A DNA stretch of 64,000 bases, taken from contig JBBTCH010000001.1 of assembly GCA_038043245.1 (NCBI GenBank), forward strand, positions 310,001 to 374,000. The letters are read 5' to 3'. Of the stretch, positions 22,344 to 30,978 are shown in pieces (position 1 is the first letter of the stretch; each line of letters starts with the position of its first letter). This stretch comes from JACPFV01 sp038043245 (lineage in GTDB: Bacteria > Pseudomonadota > Gammaproteobacteria > Nevskiales > Nevskiaceae). Position numbers and translations under genes: made by a program. Below the pieces are notes generated by a model that saw only the letters and a list, made by a program, of their open reading frames with translations, did not search any database and had not been told where the DNA came from.

Positions 22344-23138
22344 TCATTGTGGGGTGAAGATGAAAGCGAAAGAGCGCTGGAAAGCCGCCGGGTTGGTGAC
22401 CAATGGTAACGGGTTGGATTTGTCCACGGCTTTGAGCACGGAGTCATCCAGCAGGCGATTGCCGCAACTCTGCACCATCTTGCGGCTCATGATCTGACCC
22501 CCGGGGAGTTGCTCGATCTGCACCTTGCACTGGAACGCCTGGTCGGAATCGGGCGGGCGCAGCCAGTTCTTGCGGACATGGGCCGCAACCACAGCAGCCC
22601 ATTCGTTCTGTGCAGTCGCTGCAGCACGTAGAGTGCGGTCACGTTCAGCGGCGTCCGCATCCGCCTGCAACTGCCGGTTGCGCAGCTCCTGCTCTTCCCG
22701 CTCCAAAGCTTTCTGGCGTTCGATTTTCTCTTCCCGCTTTCGTTTTTGCTCTTCTTTGAGCTTGCGCTGTTCCTGGCTCTCTTTCTTTTCCTTCGCTTTC
22801 TCTTTTTCCTTTTTCTTGCGCTCGAACTCTTGCTTCTGCTTCAGCGACTCCCGCTCTTTCTTTTGCTGTTCTTCCTGCCGTTGCTGCTCAGCTTCCCTCA
22901 CCCGGATTTGTTCCGCCTCTTGCTCCTGCTTCAGTCGTTCCTGCTCCAGCGCGCGCTGCTGCTCTTCACGCGCCCGTTGTTGGCGCGCCTGTTGATCGCG
23001 GCTGGGGTCCAGCAGCACTCCTTGAATGACCGGCGGCGGCGTCACTTTTGGCATGCACTGGACACTCGATGCCAACAGCAGAAACAGGAGCCCGTGGAGG
23101 AATAGCGCAGACAGCAGATGGCGCGACCGGAAAGTCAT
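22344..23138 (-). CDS. tolA: Tol energy-transducing protein TolA
   Basis: 264 aa: one N-terminal membrane helix (LLSALFLHGLLFLLLASSV), a long Lys/Glu/Gln-rich helical domain (about residues 45-170), and a C-terminal TolA/TonB-like domain (WAAVVAAHVRKNWLRPP). It connects the TolQR motor to TolB/Pal and is also the common inner receptor of filamentous phages. The membrane-helix motif reads SALFLH, one residue longer between Ser and His than the usual S-x3-H that meets TolQR. Confidence 0.93.
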   Translation of the reverse strand: MTFRSRHLLSALFLHGLLFLLLASSVQCMPKVTPPPVIQGVLLDPSRDQQARQQRAREEQQRALEQERLKQEQEAEQIRVREAEQQRQEEQQKKERESLKQKQEFERKKKEKEKAKEKKESQEQRKLKEEQKRKREEKIERQKALEREEQELRNRQLQADADAAERDRTLRAAATAQNEWAAVVAAHVRKNWLRPPDSDQAFQCKVQIEQLPGGQIMSRKMVQSCGNRLLDDSVLKAVDKSNPLPLVTNPAAFQRSFAFIFTPQ

Positions 23139-23144
23139 GGCAAC

Positions 23145-23579
23145 TTAGGGAGACGCGGGTTCTTTACGGTCTCCGGGCTCGGTGACAAAGCCGATGCGGG
23201 TAGCGCCGGCTTCCTGAAGCAGACCCATGCCATAAGCCACCCGGCCGTAAGGCACACGACGGTCGCCCTTGACCACGATCATCTGCTCGGGCTTGTTGCG
23301 AACGACCGCGCGGATGCGCCGCACGACTTCGTCGTCGTCCAGCGACTTGTCGCGTCCGGTGCCGATGTCGAGAAAGTAACGCCCATTGGCGTCGATCAGA
23401 AGCGTGACCGGCTCCGCCGGCGTACTCATCGGTTCAGTGTCGGCAGCCGGGAGATCCACCTCGATGCCCTGCGTCAGCAACGGCGTGGTCACCATGAAGA
23501 TGATGAGCAGCACCAGCATGACGTCGATATAGGGTACGACGTTGATGTCTGAAGACAGCTTGCGCCGACGCGAAAGCAT
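23145..23579 (-). CDS. tolR: Tol motor protein TolR
   Basis: 144 aa of the ExbD/TolR family. One membrane helix carries the proton-relay aspartate (NVVPYIDVMLVLLIIFMV), followed by a periplasmic domain. It forms the proton channel with TolQ. Its start overlaps the tolQ stop by one base. Confidence 0.96.
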   Translation of the reverse strand: MLSRRRKLSSDINVVPYIDVMLVLLIIFMVTTPLLTQGIEVDLPAADTEPMSTPAEPVTLLIDANGRYFLDIGTGRDKSLDDDEVVRRIRAVVRNKPEQMIVVKGDRRVPYGRVAYGMGLLQEAGATRIGFVTEPGDRKEPASP

Positions 23580-24262
23580 CAGCGACTCCGTTGCTGTCGC
23601 AAGGACCGCTCAAGGATTCCAGTGAGTTCTTCCGCAAACGTGTTGAAGCGGTTTTCCAGGCGCTCAACCTGATGGGTGAAGAAGTTATAGGCGACTACTG
23701 CCGGGATCGCAGCAAACAGACCCATCGCGGTCGCAATCAATGCCTCCGCGATTCCAGGCGCGACCATCGCAATGCTCGCCTGCTTAACGTTACCGATCGC
23801 GATGAACGCATTCATGATTCCCCATACGGTTCCGAACAGGCCGATGTACGGACTGGTGGAACCGACGGTGGCCAGATAAGCCAATCCGCCTTCCAGCCGC
23901 TCCACTTCCCTCGCCTGCGAGACGCGCATTGCACGTTGCATCGCTGCCAGCGCGTCTTCGACCGTGACCGTGGCGGTCTGCTGCTGGCGCGTGAACTCCT
24001 CATAGCCCGCCTTGAAGAGATCGATGATGCCGCCTTCTTCCTTGTTTCGTCGCAAGGCCTCATACAAATCAGGCAAACCGCCACCCGACCAGAAACGTTC
24101 CTCAAAGCGATCTGCCTGCCCGCGCGTGCGCGATAACAGCCAGCGTTTACCCAGAATCACCGCCCAGGAAGCCACCGAGATGAGCAGCAAGCTGAGCAAA
24201 ATACCTTGCACCAGGCCACTCGCCTGCAGGATGAGGTGGGATACGGAAAGTTGTGCGGTCAT
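23579..24262 (-). CDS. tolQ: Tol motor protein TolQ
   Basis: 227 aa of the ExbB/MotA/TolQ family with three membrane helices (about residues 14-36, 135-157 and 168-190), including GLFGTVWGIMNAF and the Thr/Pro-lined third helix. Its ATG overlaps the ruvB stop (ATGA). In most Gammaproteobacteria ybgC lies between ruvB and tolQ; here it is absent. Confidence 0.96.
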   Translation of the reverse strand: MTAQLSVSHLILQASGLVQGILLSLLLISVASWAVILGKRWLLSRTRGQADRFEERFWSGGGLPDLYEALRRNKEEGGIIDLFKAGYEEFTRQQQTATVTVEDALAAMQRAMRVSQAREVERLEGGLAYLATVGSTSPYIGLFGTVWGIMNAFIAIGNVKQASIAMVAPGIAEALIATAMGLFAAIPAVVAYNFFTHQVERLENRFNTFAEELTGILERSLRQQRSR

Positions 24263-25326
24263 TCACTCGCTCCAGGGCTTTTAACTGAGCTTTCGTCAAA
24301 CAGGGTCGGTTGGGGTCGGTTCGGTGGCTTCAAACCCAGATGTTCATATCCCCGGCGGCCGACGATGCGTCCACGCGGGGTTCGCTCGAGCAGACCTTGC
24401 TGCAGGAGATAAGGTTCAATCACGTCTTCAAGGGTGTCTCTGGACTCCCCCAGGCTGGCCGCAAGGCTGTCGATACCTGCAGGGCCACCGTCGAAACGTT
24501 CGATCAGAACGTTCAACAGTTTGCGGTCGAGGATGTCGAGGCCCAGCTTGTCCACGTCCAGCATGTTCATGGCTTCTGCAGCCACTTCGCCGGTGACTTC
24601 GCCTTGCCGCCGGACTTCCGCAAAATCACGCACGCGTCTCAGCAGGCGATTGGCGATGCGCGGCGTGCCCCGTGAACGGCGAGCGATCTCTTGAGCGCCT
24701 GCATCTTCGATTTTGACGTTCAAGATGCCCGCAGACCGTCGGGCGATGGTGGCGATCTCTGGATGGGAGTAGAACTCCAGGTGCTCGACGATGCCAAAAC
24801 GGTCATGCAGCGGCAGCGTCAACGCACCGGCGCGCGTCGTGGCGCCGACCAAAGTGAAAGGCGGCAGGTCCAATCGGATCGATCGTGCCGCCGGCCCTTC
24901 ACCGATGAGGATATCGATCTGATAATCCTCCATGGCCGGATAAAGCACTTCCTCGACGACGGGGCTCAGCCGATGGATCTCGTCAATGAACAGGACATCA
25001 CGCGGCTCCAGATTGGTCAGCAATGCGGCCAGGTCACCCGGTCGCTCTAAAACCGGCCCTGAAGTCTGCCGAAGATGCACTCCAAGCTCCTCAGCAAGAA
25101 TATGCGCGAGGGTCGTTTTGCCGAGTCCAGGGGGGCCGTAGAGCAAGACATGGTCGAGCGCCTCTTTGCGCTTGCGTGCCGCGTCAAGAAAGATGCTCAG
25201 GCGCTCGCGTGTCGCCTTTTGCCCGATGTACTCCGATAGTTTTCGTGGACGTATCGCGCGTTCAATCCGCTCGTCCTCGCGACTGGCGCCAACCGCGACG
25301 ATTCTTTCAGGATTGATCTCGCTCAT
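24259..25326 (-). CDS. ruvB: Holliday-junction branch-migration ATPase RuvB
   Basis: 355 aa AAA+ protein. Walker A GPPGLGKTTLAHI, Walker B VLFIDEIHRL, sensor 1 LVGATTRAG and the arginine-finger region RSRGTPRIANRLLRRVRDFAE are visible, followed by the winged-helix domain (PRGRIVGRRGYEHLG). Hexamers on RuvA drive branch migration. ATGA overlaps link it with ruvA and tolQ. Confidence 0.97.
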   Translation of the reverse strand: MSEINPERIVAVGASREDERIERAIRPRKLSEYIGQKATRERLSIFLDAARKRKEALDHVLLYGPPGLGKTTLAHILAEELGVHLRQTSGPVLERPGDLAALLTNLEPRDVLFIDEIHRLSPVVEEVLYPAMEDYQIDILIGEGPAARSIRLDLPPFTLVGATTRAGALTLPLHDRFGIVEHLEFYSHPEIATIARRSAGILNVKIEDAGAQEIARRSRGTPRIANRLLRRVRDFAEVRRQGEVTGEVAAEAMNMLDVDKLGLDILDRKLLNVLIERFDGGPAGIDSLAASLGESRDTLEDVIEPYLLQQGLLERTPRGRIVGRRGYEHLGLKPPNRPQPTLFDESSVKSPGASE

Positions 25327-25913
25327 CCGCGCACCGCCCGCTTGAGCGATTCACGCACCAGTTGTTCCGAGTTCATCCCATCCTGATAGGCGGCCTCGCT
25401 CATGCGGATCGCCTCTGCAGGTTTGTAGCCCAGCGTTTCCAGCGCCCGACGCGCTTCGTGCAAGGGTGAGCTCGTCGCGCCGCCCGACATCGCTCCGATG
25501 GTCTCGACTTGAGCGCCCGTCCGGTCTTTCAGTTCCAGCACCAGGCGTTCAGCGGTTTTTTTGCCTACCCCCTGCAACTGGGTCAGACGAGCCGCATCCT
25601 GGTTACGCACTAAATTCCAAAAATCACCGACGCTAAGTCCCGACAGGATGGACAGGGCCAGTTTGGGACCAACGCCATTGAGCTTGATCAGCTCACGGAA
25701 CAGATTTTTCTCAGCCAGCGTGATGAATCCAAAAAGCACGTGCGCGTCTTCACGCACCGACAGGTGCGTATGCAGCTGGATGGCCGCACCCGGCTCTGGG
25801 AGTTTTTCAATGGTCGACAACGGCGCTTCCAGTTCATAGCCGACACCCGCGACTTCCACCAGCAGCAAGGGCGGCTGCTTGGACATGAGCTTGCCATTCA
25901 AATGACCGATCAT
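25323..25913 (-). CDS. ruvA: Holliday-junction binding protein RuvA
   Basis: 196 aa from ATG 25913 (MIGHLNGKLM); the frame extends further but this start overlaps ruvC by ATGA as usual. OB fold, tandem helix-hairpin-helix motifs (LNGVGPKLALSILS and LQGVGKKTAERLVLELKD) and the C-terminal UBA-like domain that contacts RuvB are all present. Confidence 0.96.
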   Translation of the reverse strand: MIGHLNGKLMSKQPPLLLVEVAGVGYELEAPLSTIEKLPEPGAAIQLHTHLSVREDAHVLFGFITLAEKNLFRELIKLNGVGPKLALSILSGLSVGDFWNLVRNQDAARLTQLQGVGKKTAERLVLELKDRTGAQVETIGAMSGGATSSPLHEARRALETLGYKPAEAIRMSEAAYQDGMNSEQLVRESLKRAVRG

Positions 25914-26422
25914 CGAGATGTTTTCGCCATTGCAGCCGCCAGCATGAGATTTCTGGTACGTAGATGAGAATGACACAAAGCACAGGCCAACCCATCGGCG
26001 GCGTCCGCTGGCGGCGCCTTCTCAAGTTTGAGGAGCGCCTTGATCATGTGCTGGACCTGGGCTTTCTCCGCCCTGCCGTGACCCACCACCGACTGCTTGA
26101 TGCGTGCGGGGGCGTATTCAGAGATCGGCAACCCTGCCAGCGCCAGGGCGCAGATCGCCGCGCCGCGCGCCTGCCCCAGGACCAGCGCACTGCCAACGTT
26201 CAATTTCACGAAAACTTCTTCGACGGCGGCCTCCGCAGGCCGGTACTGCTTCACGATCGCTGAAACGCCATTGAAGATTGCCGCCAGTCTCGGCGCGATA
26301 TCACCGTCTCCCGCTTCAATGGTTCCGTGAGCGACCCAGGAACTTTTCATGCCGAGCACATCGATAATCCCGTAGCCCGTGCGTCGCGAACCGGGATCGA
26401 TGCCCAGGATCCGTACCGTCAC
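25910..26422 (-). CDS. ruvC: Holliday-junction resolvase RuvC
   Basis: 170 aa with the RNase H-like fold. The acidic catalytic set begins in ILGIDPGSRRTGYG (Asp) and continues with AAVEEVFVK (Glu) and DAADGLACALCH (Asp). It cuts Holliday junctions after RuvAB migration. It lies 5 bp from yebC in the conserved yebC-ruvCAB order. Confidence 0.96.
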   Translation of the reverse strand: MTVRILGIDPGSRRTGYGIIDVLGMKSSWVAHGTIEAGDGDIAPRLAAIFNGVSAIVKQYRPAEAAVEEVFVKLNVGSALVLGQARGAAICALALAGLPISEYAPARIKQSVVGHGRAEKAQVQHMIKALLKLEKAPPADAADGLACALCHSHLRTRNLMLAAAMAKTSR

Positions 26423-26427
26423 TCGAT

Positions 26428-27141
26428 TCAGGCCGGCGCCGAGAATTCGGCGTTGTGGTGAACGTCCTGGACGTCGTCCAACTCCTCCAGCCGCTCCAGC
26501 AACTCTTTCAATGGAGCCGCTGCCGCTTCATTCAGCGCGACGTAGGACGCCGGACGCAGTACGACGTCACCTTGCTTGGCGTTGAACCCTGCGGCTTGCA
26601 GCGCCTGTCGAATCGCATGGAATCTGTTTGAAGAGGTATAGACGACGCAGTTCTGACCTTCCGTCAGCACATCATCAGCGCCCGCATCGATCGCGACCTC
26701 GAGAATCTTTTCTTCGAGGCTCGAATCGAACCTCAATTCGCCTCTGGAGGAAAACTGGAAGGCGACTGATCCTGCGGATCCCATGTGCCCGCCATTCTTG
26801 CTGAGCACGTTGCGCACCTCTGCCACCGTACGCGTCGGATTGTCCGTCATGCAGTCCACCAGAATGGCGACGCCCCCGGGGCCGTAGCCTTCGTAGCGGA
26901 TCTCTTCCATCTGCTGTCCAGCCTCGGTCCCGCTGCCACGCTTGATCGCGCGCTCGATGGTGTCCTTGGGCATGTTGGCAGACAGCGCGCGATCGACTGC
27001 CAGCCTGAGTCTTGGATTGCCTGCGGGGTCCGATCCGGTCCGGGCGGCCACCGTGATTTCACGAATAAATTTGGTAAAGACCTTTGCGCGTTTGCTGTCC
27101 TCAACGCTCTTGCGGCCTTCGATACTGGGGCCTCTACCCAT
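26428..27141 (-). CDS. yebC: YebC/PmpR-family protein
   Basis: 237 aa with the family N-terminus MGRGPSIEGRK (usually MGRGPSIENRK), KVFTKFIREITVAAR, the central NMPKDTIERAIKRG and the EIRYEGYGPGGVAILV block. Family members act as transcriptional regulators or translation factors easing polyproline stalling. It precedes ruvC and may be co-transcribed from the lpdA side (9-bp gap). Confidence 0.94.
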   Translation of the reverse strand: MGRGPSIEGRKSVEDSKRAKVFTKFIREITVAARTGSDPAGNPRLRLAVDRALSANMPKDTIERAIKRGSGTEAGQQMEEIRYEGYGPGGVAILVDCMTDNPTRTVAEVRNVLSKNGGHMGSAGSVAFQFSSRGELRFDSSLEEKILEVAIDAGADDVLTEGQNCVVYTSSNRFHAIRQALQAAGFNAKQGDVVLRPASYVALNEAAAAPLKELLERLEELDDVQDVHHNAEFSAPA

Positions 27142-27150
27142 GTCAGTCGG

Positions 27151-28587
27151 TCACTTCCGCGGCTTGTTGACGGCGTGGATGGCGCGACCATCCACGGCCA
27201 GTACGGCATCGTGGAAAACCTCCGCAAGGCTCGGGTGCGCATGCATCGTCAGCGCAAGATCTTCAGTGGTGGCGCCGAACTCCAGAGCCAGAACCGACTC
27301 GGCGATCATTTCTGAAACATAAGGTCCGGTCATGTGAACACCCAGCACGCGATCCGTCGTCGCGTGCGAAATGACTTTGACCGAACCGACGGCCTGCTCG
27401 AGCGCCTTGGCGCGCCCGCTGGGGACGAACGATGCGGTACCGACCTTGACAGGATTACCCGCAGCTTTGGCTTGCTCTTCGGACAACCCGACCCAGGCAA
27501 CTTCCGGCGACGTGTAGATGACCGACGGGATCGCGTTGTAGTTCACCTGGGTCTTGTGACCTGCGAGTTGTTCGGCCAAGGCGACGCCTTCCTCGATCGC
27601 CTTGTGCGCCAGCATCAAGCCGCCGATGACATCACCCACGGCAAAAACTCCGGGTGCGCTGGTTTTGTAGCCCGCATCCACTTTGATGAATCCCTTTTCA
27701 TCCAATTGCACGCCAGCCGCATCAAGTCCGAGGTCCTTCGTATAGGGCTTGCGCCCGACCGCCACAATGAGCCGATCAAACTCCTCGCTGCTTTTCTTGC
27801 CGTCCAGCTCATAGTCGACCGTCACACTGGACTTGGCGGCCTTGGCCGATAGGACTTTGGCGCCCATACGGACTTCCAGCCCTTGTTTGGTGAACTGCCT
27901 CAGCGCTTCCTTGGATATTTGCGCATCCACCATGGGCAGGAATCCGGGCATCGCTTCCAACACAACGGTTTTGGATCCCAACCGGTTCCAGACGCTGCCC
28001 AGCTCAAGCCCGATGACACCGGCCCCGATGACACCCAGCTTCTTCGGAACTTCGGTGAAATCCAGTGCACCCCAGGAATCCACGATGCGATCCCCATCGA
28101 AGGGCGCAATCTTGAGATTGACGGGTTCAGAACCGGTAGCGATGACGATGTGCTTGGCGGTATAGGTTTCCGACTTGCCGTCGTGCCCGGTGAACTGGAC
28201 CTTGCCCTGCCCCAGCAACTTGCCGGTGCCGAACAAGCCCGTGACCTTGTTCGCTGCGAACAGCGTCTTGATGCCCGAAGTCAGCGAGCGTGAAATGTCG
28301 GTCTTGCGCTTCTGCATCTGCGCCAGATCCAGCGAGATGCCGGTGCTTTTGACGCCGTGCGCCGCGAAGTCGTGCAGCGCACGATGGTAGACCTCGGATG
28401 ATTCCAGCAGCGCTTTGGAAGGGATGCAGCCTGCGTTGAGGCACGTACCGCCAAATGCAGGGGTCTGGTCACGATTCAGCCATGCATCCATGCAAGCGGT
28501 TCTGAACCCGAGCTGGGCGGCTCGTATCGCCGCGGGATAACCCGCCGGGCCGCCGCCGACCACGATGACATCAAAGGATTCGCTCAT
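27151..28587 (-). CDS. lpdA: dihydrolipoyl dehydrogenase (E3)
   Basis: 478 aa from ATG 28587. FAD-binding GGGPAGYPAAIRAAQLG, the redox disulfide GGTCLNAGCIPSKALL, the NAD-binding GVIGAGVIGLELGSVW, a second FAD motif (GVFAVGDVIGG) and the catalytic His-Glu (MHAHPSLAEVFHDA) are all present. It reoxidises the lipoyl groups of 2-oxoacid dehydrogenases; the partner E1/E2 genes sucA and sucB are upstream, separated by a porin gene and a terminator. Confidence 0.96.
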   Translation of the reverse strand: MSESFDVIVVGGGPAGYPAAIRAAQLGFRTACMDAWLNRDQTPAFGGTCLNAGCIPSKALLESSEVYHRALHDFAAHGVKSTGISLDLAQMQKRKTDISRSLTSGIKTLFAANKVTGLFGTGKLLGQGKVQFTGHDGKSETYTAKHIVIATGSEPVNLKIAPFDGDRIVDSWGALDFTEVPKKLGVIGAGVIGLELGSVWNRLGSKTVVLEAMPGFLPMVDAQISKEALRQFTKQGLEVRMGAKVLSAKAAKSSVTVDYELDGKKSSEEFDRLIVAVGRKPYTKDLGLDAAGVQLDEKGFIKVDAGYKTSAPGVFAVGDVIGGLMLAHKAIEEGVALAEQLAGHKTQVNYNAIPSVIYTSPEVAWVGLSEEQAKAAGNPVKVGTASFVPSGRAKALEQAVGSVKVISHATTDRVLGVHMTGPYVSEMIAESVLALEFGATTEDLALTMHAHPSLAEVFHDAVLAVDGRAIHAVNKPRK

Positions 28588-28630
28588 AGACTGCGGTTCG
28601 TTTTTTTGATTCGCACCATTATAGCGGCGC

Positions 28631-28661
28631 AAAAAAAGAGGGCCGGGAATCCCGGCCCTCT
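28631..28661 (-). terminator. rho-independent terminator after the porin gene
   Basis: An 11-bp stem (AGAGGGCCGGG / CCCGGCCCTCT) with a 3-nt loop. Read on the minus strand it is followed by a run of T. It ends the porin transcript 14 bp after the stop, so lpdA must have its own promoter in the 43 bp before its start or depend on read-through. Confidence 0.9.
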
Positions 28662-28676
28662 TTCACAGCGAGTGCG

Positions 28677-29681
28677 TTACTTGAGATCGACGTCAAACGT
28701 GTAGCTGATGCCCGTGGCAATCGAGAAATTATTGCTGGTATCAAGGCTGATGTAGCGCGCGCCCGCATAGGCGGTGAGATCCTTGAAGAACGTGTAGAAC
28801 ACGCCTGCGGTCAGGCCTTGACCATCAAACGGGGTGTCCATGGTGTCGCCGATCGCGGCGGCCAGCTTGACGTCCGGCAGCCACTGGTAGGTCGCCGAGC
28901 CGAAGAAATATTTACGGCCTTCCGAAACGCCCTCGATATCGACGTACTCGAACGAGGCGCCGAAATTCCAGTCGGTCACGCCGCCATACCCGGCGTGCAG
29001 GCGCGTGGCGTTACCGCCCGGCGCCGGGAAGCCGAAAACAACCTGGCCCTCTGAGCGAACGTACTGCACGCCAGCGGTCAGGTCGTGCTCGACATTCTCG
29101 TAGTTGCCGCCCAGTGCGTAGTCGTTGGAATCACCGCCGTCCTTGAGAAAGAAAGCGGCATTGGCTGAGAGCCCTTCCATGATCACGGGAGAGGTATACG
29201 AAGCCGTGTTGCTGGTGAAGCCATTGGTCAGGTTGGAAAGGCCGAAACTGGCGCCTTCGTTGAAGAACTGACCATTGAAGCCCGCCAGCGAGGTGTCATA
29301 GAACGGATCCAGACGGCGGCCACTCAGCTTGTAGGCGGTGGACTGGCGTCCGATGCTCAGAGTGCCGTAGGTGGCGTGCGAGATTCCGCCAAAAAATTCG
29401 CGGACGAAATCGCGGTCGTCGGTGTTGGTGCTGGTGGCGCTGAAACGGTCAAAACCACGTTCATAATTCACGAAGCCGCGATAACCCTGCTCCTGTGCGG
29501 ACGCGAAGATGCCGATCTGCGAGGCATTGTTTTTCAGGGCGATGTCGCTGCCCGCCACATCGGAATCGAAATAGCTGCCCGAGGCAGCAAACGATCCGGA
29601 AAGCACCACATCGGTCTCGACGGCGTAAGCCGGCACCGCAGCAACCAGCGCGAACGCGCCGGCCATAGCAAAACGCTTCAT
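28677..29681 (-). CDS. Gram-negative porin
   Basis: 334 aa from ATG 29681, preceded by an AGGGGG ribosome-binding site. Signal peptide MKRFAMAGAFALVAAVPAYA, then alternating beta-strand pattern with many aromatic girdle residues (GYRGFVNYERGFDRF; RKYFFGSATYQWLPDVKLAAA) and a C-terminal strand ISYTFDVDLK. A C-terminal Phe is not the last residue, unlike in the most typical OMPs. It probably forms a trimeric general diffusion channel of the porin_4 type. It lies between sucB and lpdA but does not share their function. Confidence 0.85.
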   Translation of the reverse strand: MKRFAMAGAFALVAAVPAYAVETDVVLSGSFAASGSYFDSDVAGSDIALKNNASQIGIFASAQEQGYRGFVNYERGFDRFSATSTNTDDRDFVREFFGGISHATYGTLSIGRQSTAYKLSGRRLDPFYDTSLAGFNGQFFNEGASFGLSNLTNGFTSNTASYTSPVIMEGLSANAAFFLKDGGDSNDYALGGNYENVEHDLTAGVQYVRSEGQVVFGFPAPGGNATRLHAGYGGVTDWNFGASFEYVDIEGVSEGRKYFFGSATYQWLPDVKLAAAIGDTMDTPFDGQGLTAGVFYTFFKDLTAYAGARYISLDTSNNFSIATGISYTFDVDLK

Positions 29682-29773
29682 GAATGAACCCCCTGTGTCC
29701 TTATGTTTTGCGCGGGTGACCGCGCCCCCAAAAACCGCGCCAGTGTGCCCGCGTGCGGGCGTTCGCGCAATCC

Positions 29774-30955
29774 TCACAGCTGAATCAGCAACCGCGCTGG
29801 ATCCTCCAATGATTCCTTGATCGAGCGCAGGAACAGCACTGCTTCACGCCCATCGATGATGCGATGGTCGTAAGTCAGCGCCAGGTACATCATCGGCCGT
29901 ATCGCGATCTCGCCGGCGACCACCATCGGTCGCTCAGTGATGCCGTGCATGCCGAGAATCGCACTCTGCGGCGGATTCAGGATCGGCGTGGACATCATCG
30001 AACCGAACACGCCGCCGTTGGTGATCGAGAACGTGCCGCCGGTGAGATCCTCCATCGTCAGTTTGTTGTCCTTGGCTTTCTGGCCGTAGGCGCCGATGGC
30101 CTTCTCGATCTCGGCGAACGAGAGCTGATCCACGTCGCGCACCACCGGCACGACGAGGCCGCGCGGCGACGACACCGCGATGCCGAGGTCGTAATAGCCG
30201 TGATAGACGATGTCCTGGCCGTCCACCGAAGCGTTGACGATCGGATATTTCTTCAGCGCCTCGACGGCCGCGCGAACGAAGAACGACATGAAGCCCAGCT
30301 TCACGCCGTGAGCTTTCTCGTAGCTGTCCTTGTGGCGCGCACGGATCTCTGACACCGCCTTCAAATCCACCTCGTTGAACGTGGTCAACATCGCCGCAGT
30401 GTTCTGCGCCTCGATCAGGCGTTCGGCGATGCGGGCGCGGATGCGCGTCATCGGCACCCGTTGTTCCTCGCGAGCGCCGCCAGCACGCGCTGGCGTAGCC
30501 GGAGCGACAGCGGATTTCGCCCCGGGTTTCTGTTTATCAACGTGAGCTTTCACGTCTTCAATCGTTAAACGACCGCCCTTGCCGGTGGCGGCGATGCCAT
30601 CGGAGGACAAGCCCAGTTCGGCCAGCAGTTTGCGCACAGCCGGGCCTTGAGGGTCGTCTCCCGTTGAAGCGGCTTTTGCGGCTGGTGCAGCTGCGGCAGG
30701 CTTGGCGGCAGCCGCTGCGCCCTCTTCTAGAATGCCCAAAATATCGCCGGCCTTGACGGTCGCACCTTGCGCCACACGCACCTCCTTGAGCACGCCGTTG
30801 GCGGTCGCTGGCACTTCCAGCATCACCTTGTCGGTTTCCAGGTCCACCAGATTGTCTTCGCGGCTCACGGAATCGCCGGCTTTCTTATGCCAGGCTGCGA
30901 CCGTCGCGCTGGACACGGATTCGGGTAGATTTGGAACTTTAATTTCAATAGCCAT
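29774..30955 (-). CDS. sucB: 2-oxoglutarate dehydrogenase E2, dihydrolipoyl succinyltransferase
   Basis: 393 aa: one lipoyl domain with the modified lysine in LVDLETDKVMLEV (Lys43), an Ala/Pro linker, the E1/E3-binding domain (QGPAVRKLLAELGLSSDGIAATGKGGRLTIEDV) and the catalytic domain with DHRIIDGREAVLFL. It lies 23 bp after sucA. The 92 bp downstream hold a GCCCGCGTGCGGGC hairpin at 29747-29760 that lacks a T-run and may only slow transcription. Confidence 0.96.
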   Translation of the reverse strand: MAIEIKVPNLPESVSSATVAAWHKKAGDSVSREDNLVDLETDKVMLEVPATANGVLKEVRVAQGATVKAGDILGILEEGAAAAAKPAAAAPAAKAASTGDDPQGPAVRKLLAELGLSSDGIAATGKGGRLTIEDVKAHVDKQKPGAKSAVAPATPARAGGAREEQRVPMTRIRARIAERLIEAQNTAAMLTTFNEVDLKAVSEIRARHKDSYEKAHGVKLGFMSFFVRAAVEALKKYPIVNASVDGQDIVYHGYYDLGIAVSSPRGLVVPVVRDVDQLSFAEIEKAIGAYGQKAKDNKLTMEDLTGGTFSITNGGVFGSMMSTPILNPPQSAILGMHGITERPMVVAGEIAIRPMMYLALTYDHRIIDGREAVLFLRSIKESLEDPARLLIQL

Positions 30956-30978
30956 AATGTTGTTCTCGTTAGAATTAT

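Noticed and set aside
22525..22995. Ser/Arg/Cys-rich plus-strand frame opposite tolA
   Set aside because: It is the complement of the Lys/Glu-rich TolA helix; the low complexity is produced by that repeat.
29741..29760. Terminator after sucB
   Set aside because: The GCCCGC/GCGGGC hairpin is real, but no T-run follows directly on the minus strand, so I note it only as a hairpin.
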